Notes: a model not told the origin generated them from the sequence alone. DNA of 64,000 nt from Lamellibrachia satsuma (GCA_033239005.1 BSQZ01000022.1:1054001-1118000), one strand, 5' to 3'; shown: positions 33,201-44,212, numbered from the stretch's first letter. Made by a program: numbers and translations.

Positions 33201-36200
33201 TCCACCGGCCCACCCAACAACCCCAGCAGCTGAAACACAAAGGCACAAATATATGATTATCTATGTCTGCTGGCATGCTCAACTGACCATAAAAACTGGG
33301 ACATATGACCCCTGTCACATTTATAATGTTTGAATTTGTCAGATGCAGCCTAAAAAAGCTTCAAAATGACATAACTTATTATTTTGCAAACATTACATCA
33401 TTCAAAATCACATTTTCCCTGAGGCTGTATGTCATAATCTGATAACTGTATTACCGAGATACTTGTCAGTTAAACTTGTCAATGAATGCAGGCGCATCCT
33501 TGGGCACTCCGGTCAAAAACTCGACATTTTTGACCAGGTAAATGTTGAACTAATCGCTAAAACCACTGCCGAACTCCCAAAACGCCATTTTTAATTCCAA
33601 ATTCTCCCAAGCAATGAACTATTTTGTGAAAATACAGATGGAAGGAACTTCTCGACTGACTTAAAACTAAAACCACTAGAAAGAGCGGTATTAATTGGAC
33701 AAAGAAGAGCAATGTATAAAAAAAATTGAAATCTTCAACCAAACGGCAATGTATATTTTTTATTTTGAAATATACATTGTATAAAAAACATATATTGACC
33801 AGATGATCTGATGATTTGTTATTTGCAAGATAAATGCGGGTCATATCCTGTAATCCAAAAAAGCCTTGTTTAAAACAGAAAACTATAGGGTGTGTCTCCT
33901 ATGCCCAAAGACTGTCAAACTTCAGAAAATCCATCACAGTTTCTGTAAGGATTGGCACATTGGCACACAATAATAATGAAAGTAATTATATAGCACCCAG
34001 TGAATCGAGATTGTTCTAAGGTGCTTTACATACATGCAATCATAAAAAGAAGTTATATATTGAAACACACACCAATAATAAAATATTGGTTCTAAAATGT
34101 AGTCCATGAAAGTTTTACTAAAAATAGTCCTACCATAAATATGTAATAATTTTTTTTATATATTATGTAATAAAAATAATCATAATTGCATACGCAAATG
34201 TTAACATCACCATATTATAAAAAAGGCCACTCTAAAAAGATGTATTTTTAAGTTTCATAGAGGTCAGACCACAGTACAAAAGCTCTTTTAAAACGTTCCC
34301 AAGTGTGATGCCCATCGATGTTTACAAAAATCCCTCCACCTGTTAAACTCTAAAAAAAATGCATTATTGAAACAGAGGAAGACGAACCTTGTCTTTGTCC
34401 TTTGTCTGTGTGATGACAATGCTTTCCCCTGAGGAGTCGATGCCTGCTCTACCTGCCCGCCCTGTCATCTGTTTGTACTGGCTCCGGGAGAGAAAACTCA
34501 TCCCCACATAGGGAGACCGCAGGATCACCCTGGAAGGGGAGACAGGGCGTAAGACACATGGTCATATTGGTTGTAATGACAAGCCTACTGTCTTCTTAAT
34601 AATCACCTGGTGCGACTCATCAAAGGTAACGACAAGGCTTTTGCACAGGCTGTCATTTACCTAACACAAACAAGTTTCAAGACAGCTCTATTTCCTGATC
34701 CGCCCAAGACAATCTCCTATTAACACCTCAAAGCATGTCTCAAGCAACCGGCAGAAACAGAGCAAAACTTACTTGTGTGAATATGTAGGACATTCTAGAA
34801 ATAAAATAGGTGATTATTTAGATTATTCAAACTGTATGACACAGCATTCTTGTCATTGTGCATGTCAGATATACCTGTCATAACACATGTCTGAACAGCA
34901 AAACAGTACAGCTGAAACTGGGGAAGATTTGCTGTTTTCCATGGAAGCTGAATACAGAGAGAATTCCTGTTTAGGTGACATTTTCATAGCAGAATTATGC
35001 TTAGCAACACTCAAAGCTTATGTATGTATAAAAAAAAATGCACCTTCTGCCCGAGTGTTAAAAATACATTGGTTCAACTATAACTGTCATTAGTACAACA
35101 TGAATCTCTGAATTTTGAATTGTATCAATCGCCCAAGCCTAAGAATATATATATCGTGCAGAGGAGCAAATACTTGGAATGTTTGACTTCCTGTTTTATT
35201 GCTTTAAACATTTGTATATTTTCATAATAAACTTTGTGGAAAAACACAACAAATAGCGTGTGTCTACGCGTTCATTTGTAGTCAGATTGGTCTGACCTTT
35301 TGGCGGGGAGGTTGACCCCAGCAGCGAGGGTTGACGTACACGTGAGCACACACAAGGTGGCACCAGAGTAGGCCTCTTCGAGCAGCTTGCGTTCGTCAGT
35401 TGTCAGACCTCCATGGTGATACGCCACGCCACACACGACTGTCTTACGTAGCACTGGACACAAATGTCCGTTGCTGGCATGTTTCAGGGCCTTCAACAAC
35501 AGGTGGCGTTCTGGCTGCTTGGCGTTTCTCTGCTCCCTGTCAACACAATTAAAGATATCCACGCCACTGTCAGATTTTTAGTGGTTTCCATCTGTCAACC
35601 CAATCATTAAATAAACAATGAACTGATACTGCAATTTGAAGTATCTTGGGTTAACATCAGGTGTCTAAATAAATAAATGACAGTAACTTTGTGCATAATT
35701 TTATGTGATTTAAAAAAATCAAAGTTGAATTATAACATTTGCCAAACATTTGTTAGTAGATTACCTGTGACTGATCCACAACCAACATGATTACCTGCGA
35801 CTGATCCACAACCAACATGATTACCTGCGACTGATCCACATCCAACATGATTACCTGCGACTGATCCACAACCAACATGATTACCTGCGACTGATCCACA
35901 ACCAACATGATTACTTGCGACTGATCCACAACCAATATGATTACCTGCGACTGATCTACAACCAACATGATTACCTGCGACTGATCCACAACCAACATGA
36001 TTACCTGCGACTGATCCACAACCAACATGATTCTGTCAGATGGATTTAGTACTAAATGGAAGAAAGAAAAAGAAGCCATAAATCATCCTAAAATCTTATT
36101 TTCCTCAGTCTTCAATGTGTCACCATTAGAGACCGAATTCCTATCCATCGAAAGATTGCTTTGTGAGAGCTAATTTTAAAATAACATGCAAATAAAATTA

Positions 36201-39200
36201 CCAACACAAGAAAACATTGGATTCTGATAAAAAGTACATCTTTAATGATGTCTGCCTTTACCAGTGCACAAAAGTATAATTGCGATTCAGTCATAATACA
36301 AGTTACCAAGGCAACATCTACTGATGGGAAAGTGGGAAACATCCCCCCTCAAATTTCATCGTTTTTTATCAGATTCAGATGCGTTGTCTTTAGCCGACTC
36401 ACGTGTGTTGTTTTTAGGAGTCACCATTTTGATTTTCTTGTTCATGGTGAATGCTTGAGCACAAGTAAAAGGTTAAATCAACAAAGACCAAAGAAAAATA
36501 TGTGCCTTGGATGGCTCTGTGCGCAAAAAATACTTCAAATAATTTTTTTTAAAGTACTAAAAAATTACATTTTGTCAAAAAAGCAGGACCAAGGTAAAAA
36601 CGATAATGTTGACACTTCCACCATAGAAACAAGACATTGTCGAGACGATAGAATCTTGTTACCTGGTCATGAACTGACAGATGAGTTGCGCAACGTTCTC
36701 GCAGTTCTTCTTCGTAGCACAGAACACAAGGCAGGAGTACAGTGGTGCCACCTCAAGGACTAGAGCAGCAACATGATCTGGGTCTAACCGTGTCTTCGCA
36801 CGATCGTACTGTGTAAGGAACATAAGTGGACTGAGACAAACACGCCTTCCAGCCCCAGTGAGACAAACACGCCTTCCAGCCCCAGTGAGACAAACTGTAA
36901 TTTACAAAGGTCAACAATTACAGCCATTTTCCTGCAAAAAAGTTGAAGTTGTAGCAAAGTATTGTTTTTTCAATGTTAAAAAAAGTACGTTCTTACATAG
37001 CGCAGTATGCAGTCCTTGGGACTGCTCAAAGCTGCAGGATAGTAAATTATTACTTTTTAGCAGTATATACTTGAAGACTTGAAGCGCTTTACACTTCACC
37101 CCTAGTAGCCAGGTACTCATTTACATCTAAGTGAGCTGAGGCAACGTGGGGTAAACGAAATTGCCAAACCTTCGAAACAGCAGCAAGAGGATTCAAACCT
37201 GGGTTCTCTTGATCGAGAGACCGACGTTCTAAATGTAACTGCACCCATCAAATGTTATATTTCCAGTGCCTCTTGTCTTTACTAACTCAATCCTTCCATC
37301 CAGTGCAGCATATGGCTATTCAAAGGTATTGAAGCTACTGGCCTGACTTTGTCACTGCTTTGTATTTATATTTACAATGCTGAGTTCTAGAACCAGAAAT
37401 GCATTTATTAAATGCAAACACTATGATTCCATTCCAACATACAGTCAAACAACTTTACATCACTTTGTTATTGAGATTTCGATCGGCAGTAAATTACAAG
37501 ATGTTCACATAACATTTACACAGAAAGTGGACAGGAATTGCATCATTTGTTGAATCCCAACATTTTTCTTTATATATGGCTAGCAATAAGGCCGAACTTG
37601 ACAGAAACACTGACCATAGTAAAATGGTATTTAGTAATTAGTTGACTGACCTGAAAGACACACACTCTCGAGTGATTGATTCTTTCCTCCACACTCCCAG
37701 CTCCTGGAGACACTTGGTAGATACTGTCACCGAACTTCACAAACTCCTGCAGCGCCACCTGTGATAATATGTGTATGTACTCATATTATTTAGAAAAATT
37801 AGTTGTTACAGTATCAAAATGTCACCATTGTTTCAAAATGCTCTGAAATATGATCACTGAACTCGTTAAATGTGAAGCATTGTCTTATGCCAGGGGTAGT
37901 TACGTTGTATACACATCACATGTAAATTAAAAAAAATATTCGGGTCTGCCATATTTTTTTCATCGTGAAATTGTTTCTTAATACTAAGTGGTGCAATCTT
38001 TCTTTTACAAATTTAGCTCACTGCCTCAATAAAAGTGTATAATGTGAAGGCTATATATTGTCGCTATGGGGATCATTTCCAATTTTTTGGGCAACTTTGT
38101 GGTGAGTTGAAGTTTTAATTGTAAAATGTCAGATTTCTTGTTCAACAAAAGTATTAATTGATACTGTGTAATATATGAACCTAATCCATACAGAAAGGTG
38201 GCTAAAGTATTTATCCAGATAAAATTATGAAGGAAATGAAATATGAAACAAATATTGCAAAAACATGATGAGGAACGTTGTAATACCAAAGTTTGCCTAT
38301 ATACTCACGTAATGATGAAGTAAACACTAAAAAGAGCAAATGTGCGTAATCCTTACCGGCCTGAAGTCATTGCGGTACACGTCGGCATTGAGGAAGGTCT
38401 GTAGATCCGAGATGTTACCGAGTGTTGCACTCATTCCTATCACCTGGGTGTCAGCTGCAATGAGATGTTACTGAGTGTTGCACTCATTCCTATCACCTGG
38501 GTGTCAGCTGCAATGAGATGTTACTGAGTGTTGCACTCATTCCTATCACCTGGGTGTCAGCTGCAATGAGATGTTACTGAGTGTTGCACTCATTCCTATC
38601 ACCTGGGTGTCAGCTGCAATGAGATGTTACCGAGTGTTGCACTCATTCCTATCACCTGGGTGTCAGCTGTAATGAGATGTTACCGAGTGTTACACTCATT
38701 CCTATCACCTGGGTGTCAGCTGCAATGAGATGTTACCGAGTGTTACACTCATACCTATCACCTGGGTGTCAGCTGCAATGAGATGTTACCGAGTGCTACA
38801 CTCATTCCTATCACCTGGGTGTCAGCCGCAATGAGATGTTACCGAGTGTTACACTCATACCTATCACCTGGGTGTCAGCTGCAATGAGATGTTACCGAGT
38901 GCTACACTCATTCCTATCACCTGGGTGTCAGCTGCAATGAGGTGCTACTGAGTGTTGCACTCATTCCTATCATCTGGGTGTCAGCTGCAATGAGATGTTA
39001 CCGAGTGTTACACTCATTCCTATCACCTGGGTGTCAGCTGCAACGATTGCCATTATGCTCAGAAACATTTCAAAGTTTTGTCAACATTTGAAAAACTCAT
39101 TATCTAAGATCAACTGAGTATATGCATTAAAGGTCAAACGTCTAATTGTTGTTATCTTGTTATGAAGTATAAACTATATCTGTTCTAAAATCTTGACTGT

Positions 39201-42200
39201 CTAAATGTCTTTTAATGAACCATGATTGTAACTTTATTATTTGCTTCGATAGAATGTTTTATCATGTTTACATTGCAGACTGCAAACATTCCTCCATTTA
39301 TAAAATAACCACACAAACATTCTAATGAAATTGTCATCAATGTTGTTTCAGACTGTCCAATTTATTTACCAAGGTCAGTACATTGTTCCTGAAGGTTACC
39401 TACCACTGGCATGCATGACCTTGACTAAGGACATCTCCAAGACGGCCCCTCGACTACCGCCCTCCCCCAGCATGTGAAGCTGAAGACAGATGCTGTGTCA
39501 CAGAAACAGGTTTCATAAGGCCTCTCATACGGGCAACATGCCCACATGAAAGACCTGCTCTGCCTGTATGAGATTTGTTTGTGTGTGTGTGTGTGTGTTT
39601 GTGTGTGTGCGTGCGTGCGTGTGTGTGTGCATCGTCCAATCAGACACATCTAGATAATGGCACTTAACCAATACATACTCATTACTCACCCAAATGTAAC
39701 CCAACTAGTTGAAATACAGAAAAACATGTTCAAGACATTTTCCACCACCTTTGCAAAATAATGGGTTATTTCATGCAGTAATAACTAACCTCGTCTACCA
39801 CAAGGAGTCCAACTGAGTCAATGCGGCCATCTTCAATGAGACTGCTGATGAGAGAGTTTGCCTTCTCTATGGTGGCCACATAGAGGCAGTTCTTCCTGCG
39901 CCGTCTTGGCGGCATTTGTCCCTTTGAGCCAGCGTATTCCTCGACCAGAAAGTCAAGCGCCAAACCAAACTCACTCAGACCCCGTACCTGATGCCACAGT
40001 AGAAAGCGTGAAACAATTTAATGGACAGTAATTGGCGTGTGGGAAAACACTGATAAGGTGTGCATTGCAACATAATAATTGTTATTCTCTACAGATTTAT
40101 TTAATAAATTTACTATTTTTCTGTAGAATTACATCTGTAACTGATTACATTCTATTATGTTAGGAAATTTGCAGATTGTTTCAGTTATATTCCACCAGCA
40201 TGAAGTCATCAATTCTCACTGTGGATCCACATGCCCTTAGAATTTTTTTCTAATGAATTTTAAAGCATTTTCCTACCCCCCAAGCTTCAGAATATAATAT
40301 AAACTATCATGTGTAAAGAAAATATGCACTAAATTGTCATGCTAAATAAAAACTCTCAAAGTGTACAAAATTGTAGAGGGTACTATTCAACAGGGTGATG
40401 CAGGGACTAGGAGGGAAAGCAAGAGCAGCTTTCATTATGCTTAACAAAATATGAAAGTCCACAGAAATCAACCAATATATGCATTTTTTATTCAACTTGA
40501 ACAAGATTGCCATACAAGACAAAGGCCCAAATGGCAAGTGGTCAAGGAAGCCATTGGCTTATCGAGAGTCCAAAAATGTTTCATCTATGTGTAACCTGCC
40601 CTCCTGCCAATCTTGTTTTTAAATATATTCAAGCTGCTAGCACTTGTACAATCTATAGATAATTTGTTAATAATAATAAAATGCTATATTTATATAGTGC
40701 CATAATCACATAGTGCTCTATGGCGTTTTACAATAGTTTAAAAATTAATATCATACATCAAATTAAACAGTTGAAATACAAATGCAATTTATGGGCATTA
40801 CAACTAAGATGTATACATGGAATTAAATAATTTAAATAATAAATTAAATCAAGAGCAATACAATTATAAGTATGAAATGGGATGAAAATAGTAAAATGAT
40901 AAATTAAATAAATTAAAGTATACATGAATTGTTCCATTAATTTATTGTCCTCTGTGAGAATGAGTACTTCCTGATATAAAAAAACACTGATCCTTTACTA
41001 TCTTTCTTGAGTGAAAAAAAATTTGCTAATGTATGGATCAGACATGGTGCACTACAAAATTGATGCTACAAAAAATCCAGTTTTGTAAACAAGTGCCTAA
41101 GGAGGATTCCAAGGATATGGTCGCCATAAATAATCAGTAATGAAGCCCTATGGGAAAGAAGAACAAATCAAGAACTAAAAACTGGATGTAAATGGAAACC
41201 CAATACCGTTTCCGGTTGGAAATGAGTTGTTAATTACCAGAGAATGAAAAGGGTTTGGATCAAAACTAAATAAGACGATTAAATTTTCGTAGGTATCCCC
41301 TGGATAAATGGAAAAAAACTTGACTTACCTTCTCCTGAACGATGGAAACAAAGGGGAGGATAAACAGGACGTCACGTTGCTTACTCAGCAGTTCCCGCAG
41401 CATGAGGATCTCTGCCACCAATGTCTTGCCTCCACTTGTCGGCAGGGAATAGAGGAGGTTGTGGCGATCACTGACAGCTGGCAGTGACAAACACTCCTCC
41501 TGCCAGGCTACGAAATACACCAATCATCAACTACAGATTCTCAATTGAAAAAACCTCTAAATCTTAAATTGTGCTTGAATGAAATTTGCAAATTCAAGAA
41601 TTTAAAACTACTACAGTATATTTAATACTTAACATATTTTATATATTACTGGGTAGCTGTATTGAATTTTGAAGAAACTTAGTAAGTTGTTTTCATTATT
41701 AGCTTAACTTAGTGTGAAGCACTTTGATTTGTAATTATTTATTTAAACATTGCATACCAAGAACTGATATTATCGTTACTATGTTTTGTACTTTTTGTCA
41801 ATGCCGAACCATTTTATACACAGAAAATATTAACCACGAATGCTCACCATACAATTTGGTTATGCCTCGTTGCATTTCAAACAGCTGCTGCACTTTAGAT
41901 GGCAGCCCATAAAACGGGCCTGTTCCATCACATGCCTTACTCTCTGTCAGTGCTGATGCTACACGATCCTCCCTTAGTTGCTGGGCGCGGATATTCTGGG
42001 GGGTGGTGCAGTGAGCATTCTGCTGCAGCGCCCTCTTCAGGCGACCACAGATGCCCGTAGGCATTGTTTGCCCTGTGGTAGTATGTACACAGTTCGTTGC
42101 GGTGCTGCTCTTTGGCGTGGATGCACCATTGATATGGTTCTTATCATCAAAGTCGATAAATGTTCGGACACCATCCTGTGCATCAAGTTCTACCGGATGT

Positions 42201-43245
42201 GGAAGAATATTTGTTTCACATTGTCTTGTACTGGTACATTTTGAACCAGCATTGTCTCTTTCTGGTAGTCGTGTCTCTTTCACCAAACTGTTGTTGTCAC
42301 TCCTAAGACAAGAAATATTTGAAAGTTCATTACCCGTACTTTGTGTCCGACTTGCTTTTATTGCACTGTTTTGTCCATGGTCACTTTCTACATCACATAT
42401 TCGATTCTCTGCAGTGGCAGCGTCACCACAAGACTGAACCTCAAACATGTCACCCGAATTATCAAACAACTCACTCAATATGTCACTTTGTTCATTCAAA
42501 TTCACCAACAGTGGTTCTTTCATAGCACTTTGAGATTCATTTGGTATATTGAGTATGGGTGTTGCCTCTTGTGAGAAATGTTCATGTTCTACAGAAGCGA
42601 TGTCAAGGCCAGCTAGGAAGAAGTCCGTGTCTGACGAGTCTAGGGTCGAACACCCATCTGATTCTGTTTGTGTCTGAAAGTAAACGAGGAATATTCTACT
42701 TTCTAGCATGAGTGAAGAACAATATAAGAGGTGTAATGTGTTAAGAATTTATTCAGCATTTTGTTATTAATTCAATGGACATTTAATAATTAGCAATGTT
42801 CAGAGAGACGTGCTGATATCACTACATATTGTTTGGCGCTCCATACTGTAGACATCCACTGACCATTTGCACTCAATATTATAGTGATATGCAATTTCAC
42901 TAGCACATGAAGATCTGTCATTGTTTTAGATTTATGGATATAAAACATTGTAATAGGTTAAAACCCTGCTATTACCTGTGGATGCACTGCCTTGTTGTGT
43001 GCAGCACCTCTATCGGAGAAGTCCCAGTTATCAGCATTCCTGCCACATCTCGCTGCATAGCTGCGTGCTGTCAGATGTATTCTTTTATCACTTTGACTGA
43101 GAGCTTGATGTGTGACGACACCAGGAGATTTAACATCAGTGCCCTTGTCAATTGACACTGTTGTCTTCTTTGGAGTTTGGCCATTTGGCCTTTTCTTTTT
43201 TGCAGATGAAATTTTCCTTAATGACCTCGTAGGATATTTATCCAT
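21292..43245 (-). CDS. HELQ: helicase POLQ-like (HELQ / HEL308)
   Basis: Eighteen coding exons on the minus strand: 42976-43245, 41848-42673, 41329-41507, 39790-39987, 39404-39479, 38357-38454, 37651-37758, 36663-36808, 35297-35536, 34388-34529, 33125-33229, 30821-31019, 30012-30169, 28107-28205, 27303-27476, 26855-26968, 21979-22113, 21292-21435. All junctions keep frame, giving 1136 residues (human 1101). This is an SF2 Ski2-like 3'-5' DNA helicase acting in crosslink and stalled-fork repair with RAD51 paralogues and FANCD2. Motifs: [23 protein letters not shown] (split across exons); [13 protein letters not shown] region [49 protein letters not shown]. The C-terminal ratchet and HhH region includes [15 protein letters not shown] and [16 protein letters not shown]. 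The first 365 or so residues are low-similarity and acidic, as usual. Introns carry several minisatellites and LINE, SINE and TIR relics. The start is the Met of [11 protein letters not shown]; a further upstream 5' exon is possible. Confidence 0.96.
22745..22898. repeat. perfect 63-bp inverted repeat (hairpin) with AT/GTAT loop
   Basis: The arm 22745-22807 (begins AAACAAAAGATAACAGG, ends GAATGAAGCTA) is the exact reverse complement of 22836-22898. The 28-base loop is TA and GTAT repeats. It lies in the HELQ intron between exons 16 and 17. No mismatches were found on base-by-base comparison. Confidence 0.97.
23221..23637 (-). mobile_element. LINE ORF2 fragment, 3' flank of minisatellite
   Basis: Minus-strand pieces read [24 protein letters not shown], then [16 protein letters not shown], and then, with a frame change, a reverse-transcriptase start like [19 protein letters not shown] followed by [18 protein letters not shown]. 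This is the linker and palm start of a non-LTR ORF2. Continuity with 26081-26780 shows that one LINE was split by the array between them. Confidence 0.88.
23638..26080. repeat. 78/102-bp minisatellite, 25 units, derived from a LINE ORF2 linker
   Basis: Twenty-five head-to-tail units. Units 1, 2 and 22 are 78 bases; 21 others are 102 bases because a 24-base piece (GTCATCATTGTTGACCTGTC, then TCCA) is doubled inside them; unit 25 is partial. Both lengths are multiples of three, so one plus-strand frame stays open for 832 codons. This is an accident of periodicity: repeats are near-identical in DNA, no host protein domain is seen, and the array lies antisense in a HELQ intron. On the minus strand the unit reads [20 protein letters not shown], matching the W-R ... 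[10 protein letters not shown] linker of the LINE that flanks it on both sides. Confidence 0.95.
26081..26780 (-). mobile_element. LINE ORF2 fragment, endonuclease end, 5' flank of minisatellite
   Basis: On the minus strand it shows a broken endonuclease end ([18 protein letters not shown], then [18 protein letters not shown]), then [20 protein letters not shown] followed by [16 protein letters not shown]. The LLDKHAP ... PWFDNE signature is typical of CR1/L2/Jockey-type ORF2. It continues into the minisatellite and resumes at 23637. Confidence 0.88.
26993..27190. repeat. 23-bp minisatellite, about 8 units
   Basis: Units of the form ATGTGGCTTCATGACAGTCA with GGG or TGG endings. The array starts about 25 bases from the 3' splice site of HELQ exon 16 (exon edge 26968), so on the transcribed strand it lies just upstream of that acceptor. 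Confidence 0.9.
28206..29380. other. HELQ intron sequence, nothing further recognised
   Basis: Intron between HELQ exons 13 and 14. No repeat family or exon was recognised in this part. Confidence 0.4.
29387..29701. repeat. 45-bp minisatellite, 7 units
   Basis: Seven near-identical 45-base units starting GACTCAATGAACTCCCCAGT. The unit is a multiple of three, so the minus strand shows an open frame with a 15-residue repeat ([15 protein letters not shown]); this is spurious. It lies in the HELQ intron between exons 13 and 14. Confidence 0.95.
31826..32060 (+). mobile_element. tRNA-derived SINE-like element
   Basis: A tRNA-like promoter is visible: a GGGGCACAGTGG A-box-like stretch and a GTTCGATTCC B box at 31859-31868. 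It is followed by a body with TCTTTCGGAAAAGATAGTAA and TGTGCCAGGGGAAGTAAAAG, strings I associate with widespread invertebrate SINEs. It abuts the 79-bp minisatellite. Confidence 0.7.
32082..33113. repeat. 79-bp minisatellite, 13 units
   Basis: Thirteen units of 79 bases with the core GAGAGGCACCAGGCAGGCTG followed by TGTGGATGACAGTAACGCTG. The array ends 12 bases from the donor edge of HELQ exon 11 (33125), so on the transcribed strand it starts right after the 5' splice site. Confidence 0.95.
33966..34065. repeat. SINE-type tail repeat
   Basis: TATATAGCACCCAGTGAATC, then TTCTAAGGTGCTTTACATAC. This is the pattern of the common invertebrate repeat ATATAGCGC ... AGCGCTTTACA. A second copy lies at 40668-40750. 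Confidence 0.6.
34280..34375 (+). repeat. relic of the long TIR found at 49.5 kb
   Basis: CTTTTAAAACGTTCCCAAGT, GATGCCCATCGATG and TAAACTCTAAAAAAAATGCA line up in order with 49650-49790 (CTTTCAAAACGCCCCGACTT, GATGCCCATCAATT, TAAACTCTAAAAAAAAGCAC), with about 45 bases missing in the middle. It lies in the HELQ intron next to exon 10. Confidence 0.7.
35759..36028. repeat. 30-bp minisatellite, 9 units
   Basis: Nine units starting GATTACCTGCGACTGATCCA. On the HELQ-sense (minus) strand every unit contains CAGGTAATC, which resembles a 5' splice site. A spurious 10-residue repeat frame ([10 protein letters not shown]) results. It lies in the HELQ intron between exons 8 and 9. Confidence 0.95.
37080..37250 (+). 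repeat. interspersed repeat with GCGCTTTACA motif
   Basis: AAGCGCTTTACACTTCACCC, AGCCAGGTACTCATTTACAT, GAGCTGAGGCAACGTGGGGT and AGGATTCAAACCTGGGTTCT follow in order. I recognise this from dispersed repeats of many invertebrate genomes. It lies in the HELQ intron between exons 7 and 8. Confidence 0.65.
38411..39044 (-). repeat. 53-bp array repeating the HELQ exon-6 acceptor and exon start, 12 copies
   Basis: The first copy is the real 3' splice site and first 46 bases of HELQ exon 6 (exon edge at 38454). Eleven more copies follow upstream on the sense strand. Each repeats ATTGCAG plus the exon bases that encode [15 protein letters not shown]. The real exon continues only from the innermost copy. 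Each copy therefore carries a plausible acceptor. Because 53 is not a multiple of three, use of an outer copy would shift frame unless three, six or nine extra units were included. Confidence 0.95.
39575..39632. repeat. (GT)n microsatellite
   Basis: GT run with GTGC steps in the HELQ intron between exons 4 and 5. Confidence 0.85.
40500..41010 (-). mobile_element. CR1/L2-like LINE 3' end with nested SINE-like insertion
   Basis: Reverse-complement match to the tail of the copy at 10195-10945: AAGCCATTGGCTTATCGAGA, then the AAGCTGCTAGCA block. It is interrupted at about 40668-40925 by an ATATAGTGCC ... GGCGTTTTACA repeat with AT-rich tail, and resumes at TTCCATTAATTTATTGTCCT CTGTGAGAA. The sequences flanking the nested insert, AATTTGTT and AATTGTT, may be a target duplication. 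Confidence 0.75.
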
Positions 43246-43591
43246 TGCCAGACTGTACCTATAATATAAGATGCACATAAAATGTATTGCATTTTCACTG
43301 GTTCCTCAGCAAGAAGAAAGATGTACCAACTAAACTGAAGAAACAATTTCTATAGATCTCTGAACTTAAGTAAAACTTGTAAAGGTAAAACATATAGATA
43401 ACTGTACCACATGTAGACGGTAGTAAATTTGTGATCAGTCTTTCTTTCTTTATTTTGCATATTTAAGTTTGACACCTGAATGAATATATATGGGATCGTA
43501 CGTGTGTGTAGTTATGTGCCTATGTGTTGTAAAGTTTTAAGAGTGGGTGTTTTGGTGGCAACCCTGACTCCAGCAGTGTCTTAATTACTAT

Positions 43592-43600
43592 AAACAGCAT

Positions 43601-43641
<41 letters not shown>

Positions 43642-43650
43642 AGCATGAAC
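43592..43650. repeat. (AT)n tract flanked by 14-bp direct repeats
   Basis: TATAAACAGCATGA occurs on both sides of an AT run, suggesting duplication around a microsatellite. It lies just upstream of the HELQ start. Confidence 0.75.
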
Positions 43651-44046
43651 TGCCAGCTAATGGGTTTGTGTCCTTAGGCTTAGACACTTGGAGCACTACC
43701 GAAATCCAAGGGTTGGTATTAAGTACCCAGTCCTAATATACCCTCCCAGTTACTGACACTGGTATCTTGTGACAGGTGTAACTGTGTTTCTTGTTAAATC
43801 AATGTTTTGCAATTCTTCTTAATTCATTTGCATGACAAATGTGTGTCAGCTTTGTACATGCAGTATATCTGCTAATATTTTATCAATGTCAAGAATATAC
43901 TACAATTAATCTAACATATTGAAAGTATTCAGATATATTGTATAATTGTTTTTTATGTTATGTTGTAAAAATAAAGTTACTTACTTACTTTCTTACATAT
44001 ACAAATTAATACTTTTGTGTGAATTATTTTATTTATGTTGTTTCAG

Positions 44047-44145
44047 ACATGCCAGTTTGTGCTGTGTTGAATTGTGGGAATGGAGAGTACAAGCTGGACT
44101 GGTGGAAGTCAGAGAATTGTACAATCCACCCATGATTTAAGAAAG
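44047..44145 (+). pseudogene. THAP-like zinc-finger exon relic
   Basis: After a good acceptor (TGTTTCAG) the plus strand reads MPVCAVLNCGNGEYKLDWWK SENCTIHP and then a TGA at 44133, with a donor-like AAGGTGTAG at 44145. The C-x-x-x-x-C-x-N start and WWK ... C-x-I-H pattern resembles THAP-type DNA-binding fingers common in DNA transposons and their domesticated relatives. The in-frame stop and absence of following exons suggest a dead fragment. It converges on the minus-strand SAP/SWIM fragment. Confidence 0.45.
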
Positions 44146-44212
44146 GTGTAGGGTAGTGCATTTGTCTTTTGTTCTGTACCTGTTTCCCACAGAACGAAAA
44201 TATCTTGAATAC

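Noticed and set aside
35753..36079. Open frame with a 10-residue repeat on the minus strand
   Set aside because: A 30-bp minisatellite inside a HELQ intron; not flanked by usable exon structure.
38411..39044. CRISPR-like regularly spaced repeats
   Set aside because: Units are contiguous with no unique spacers, and the context is a eukaryotic intron. It is a tandem duplication of a splice acceptor and exon start.
42051..42437. 128-codon plus-strand frame
   Set aside because: Antisense shadow of the large HELQ exon 2 (41848-42673), which has the conserved junctions.
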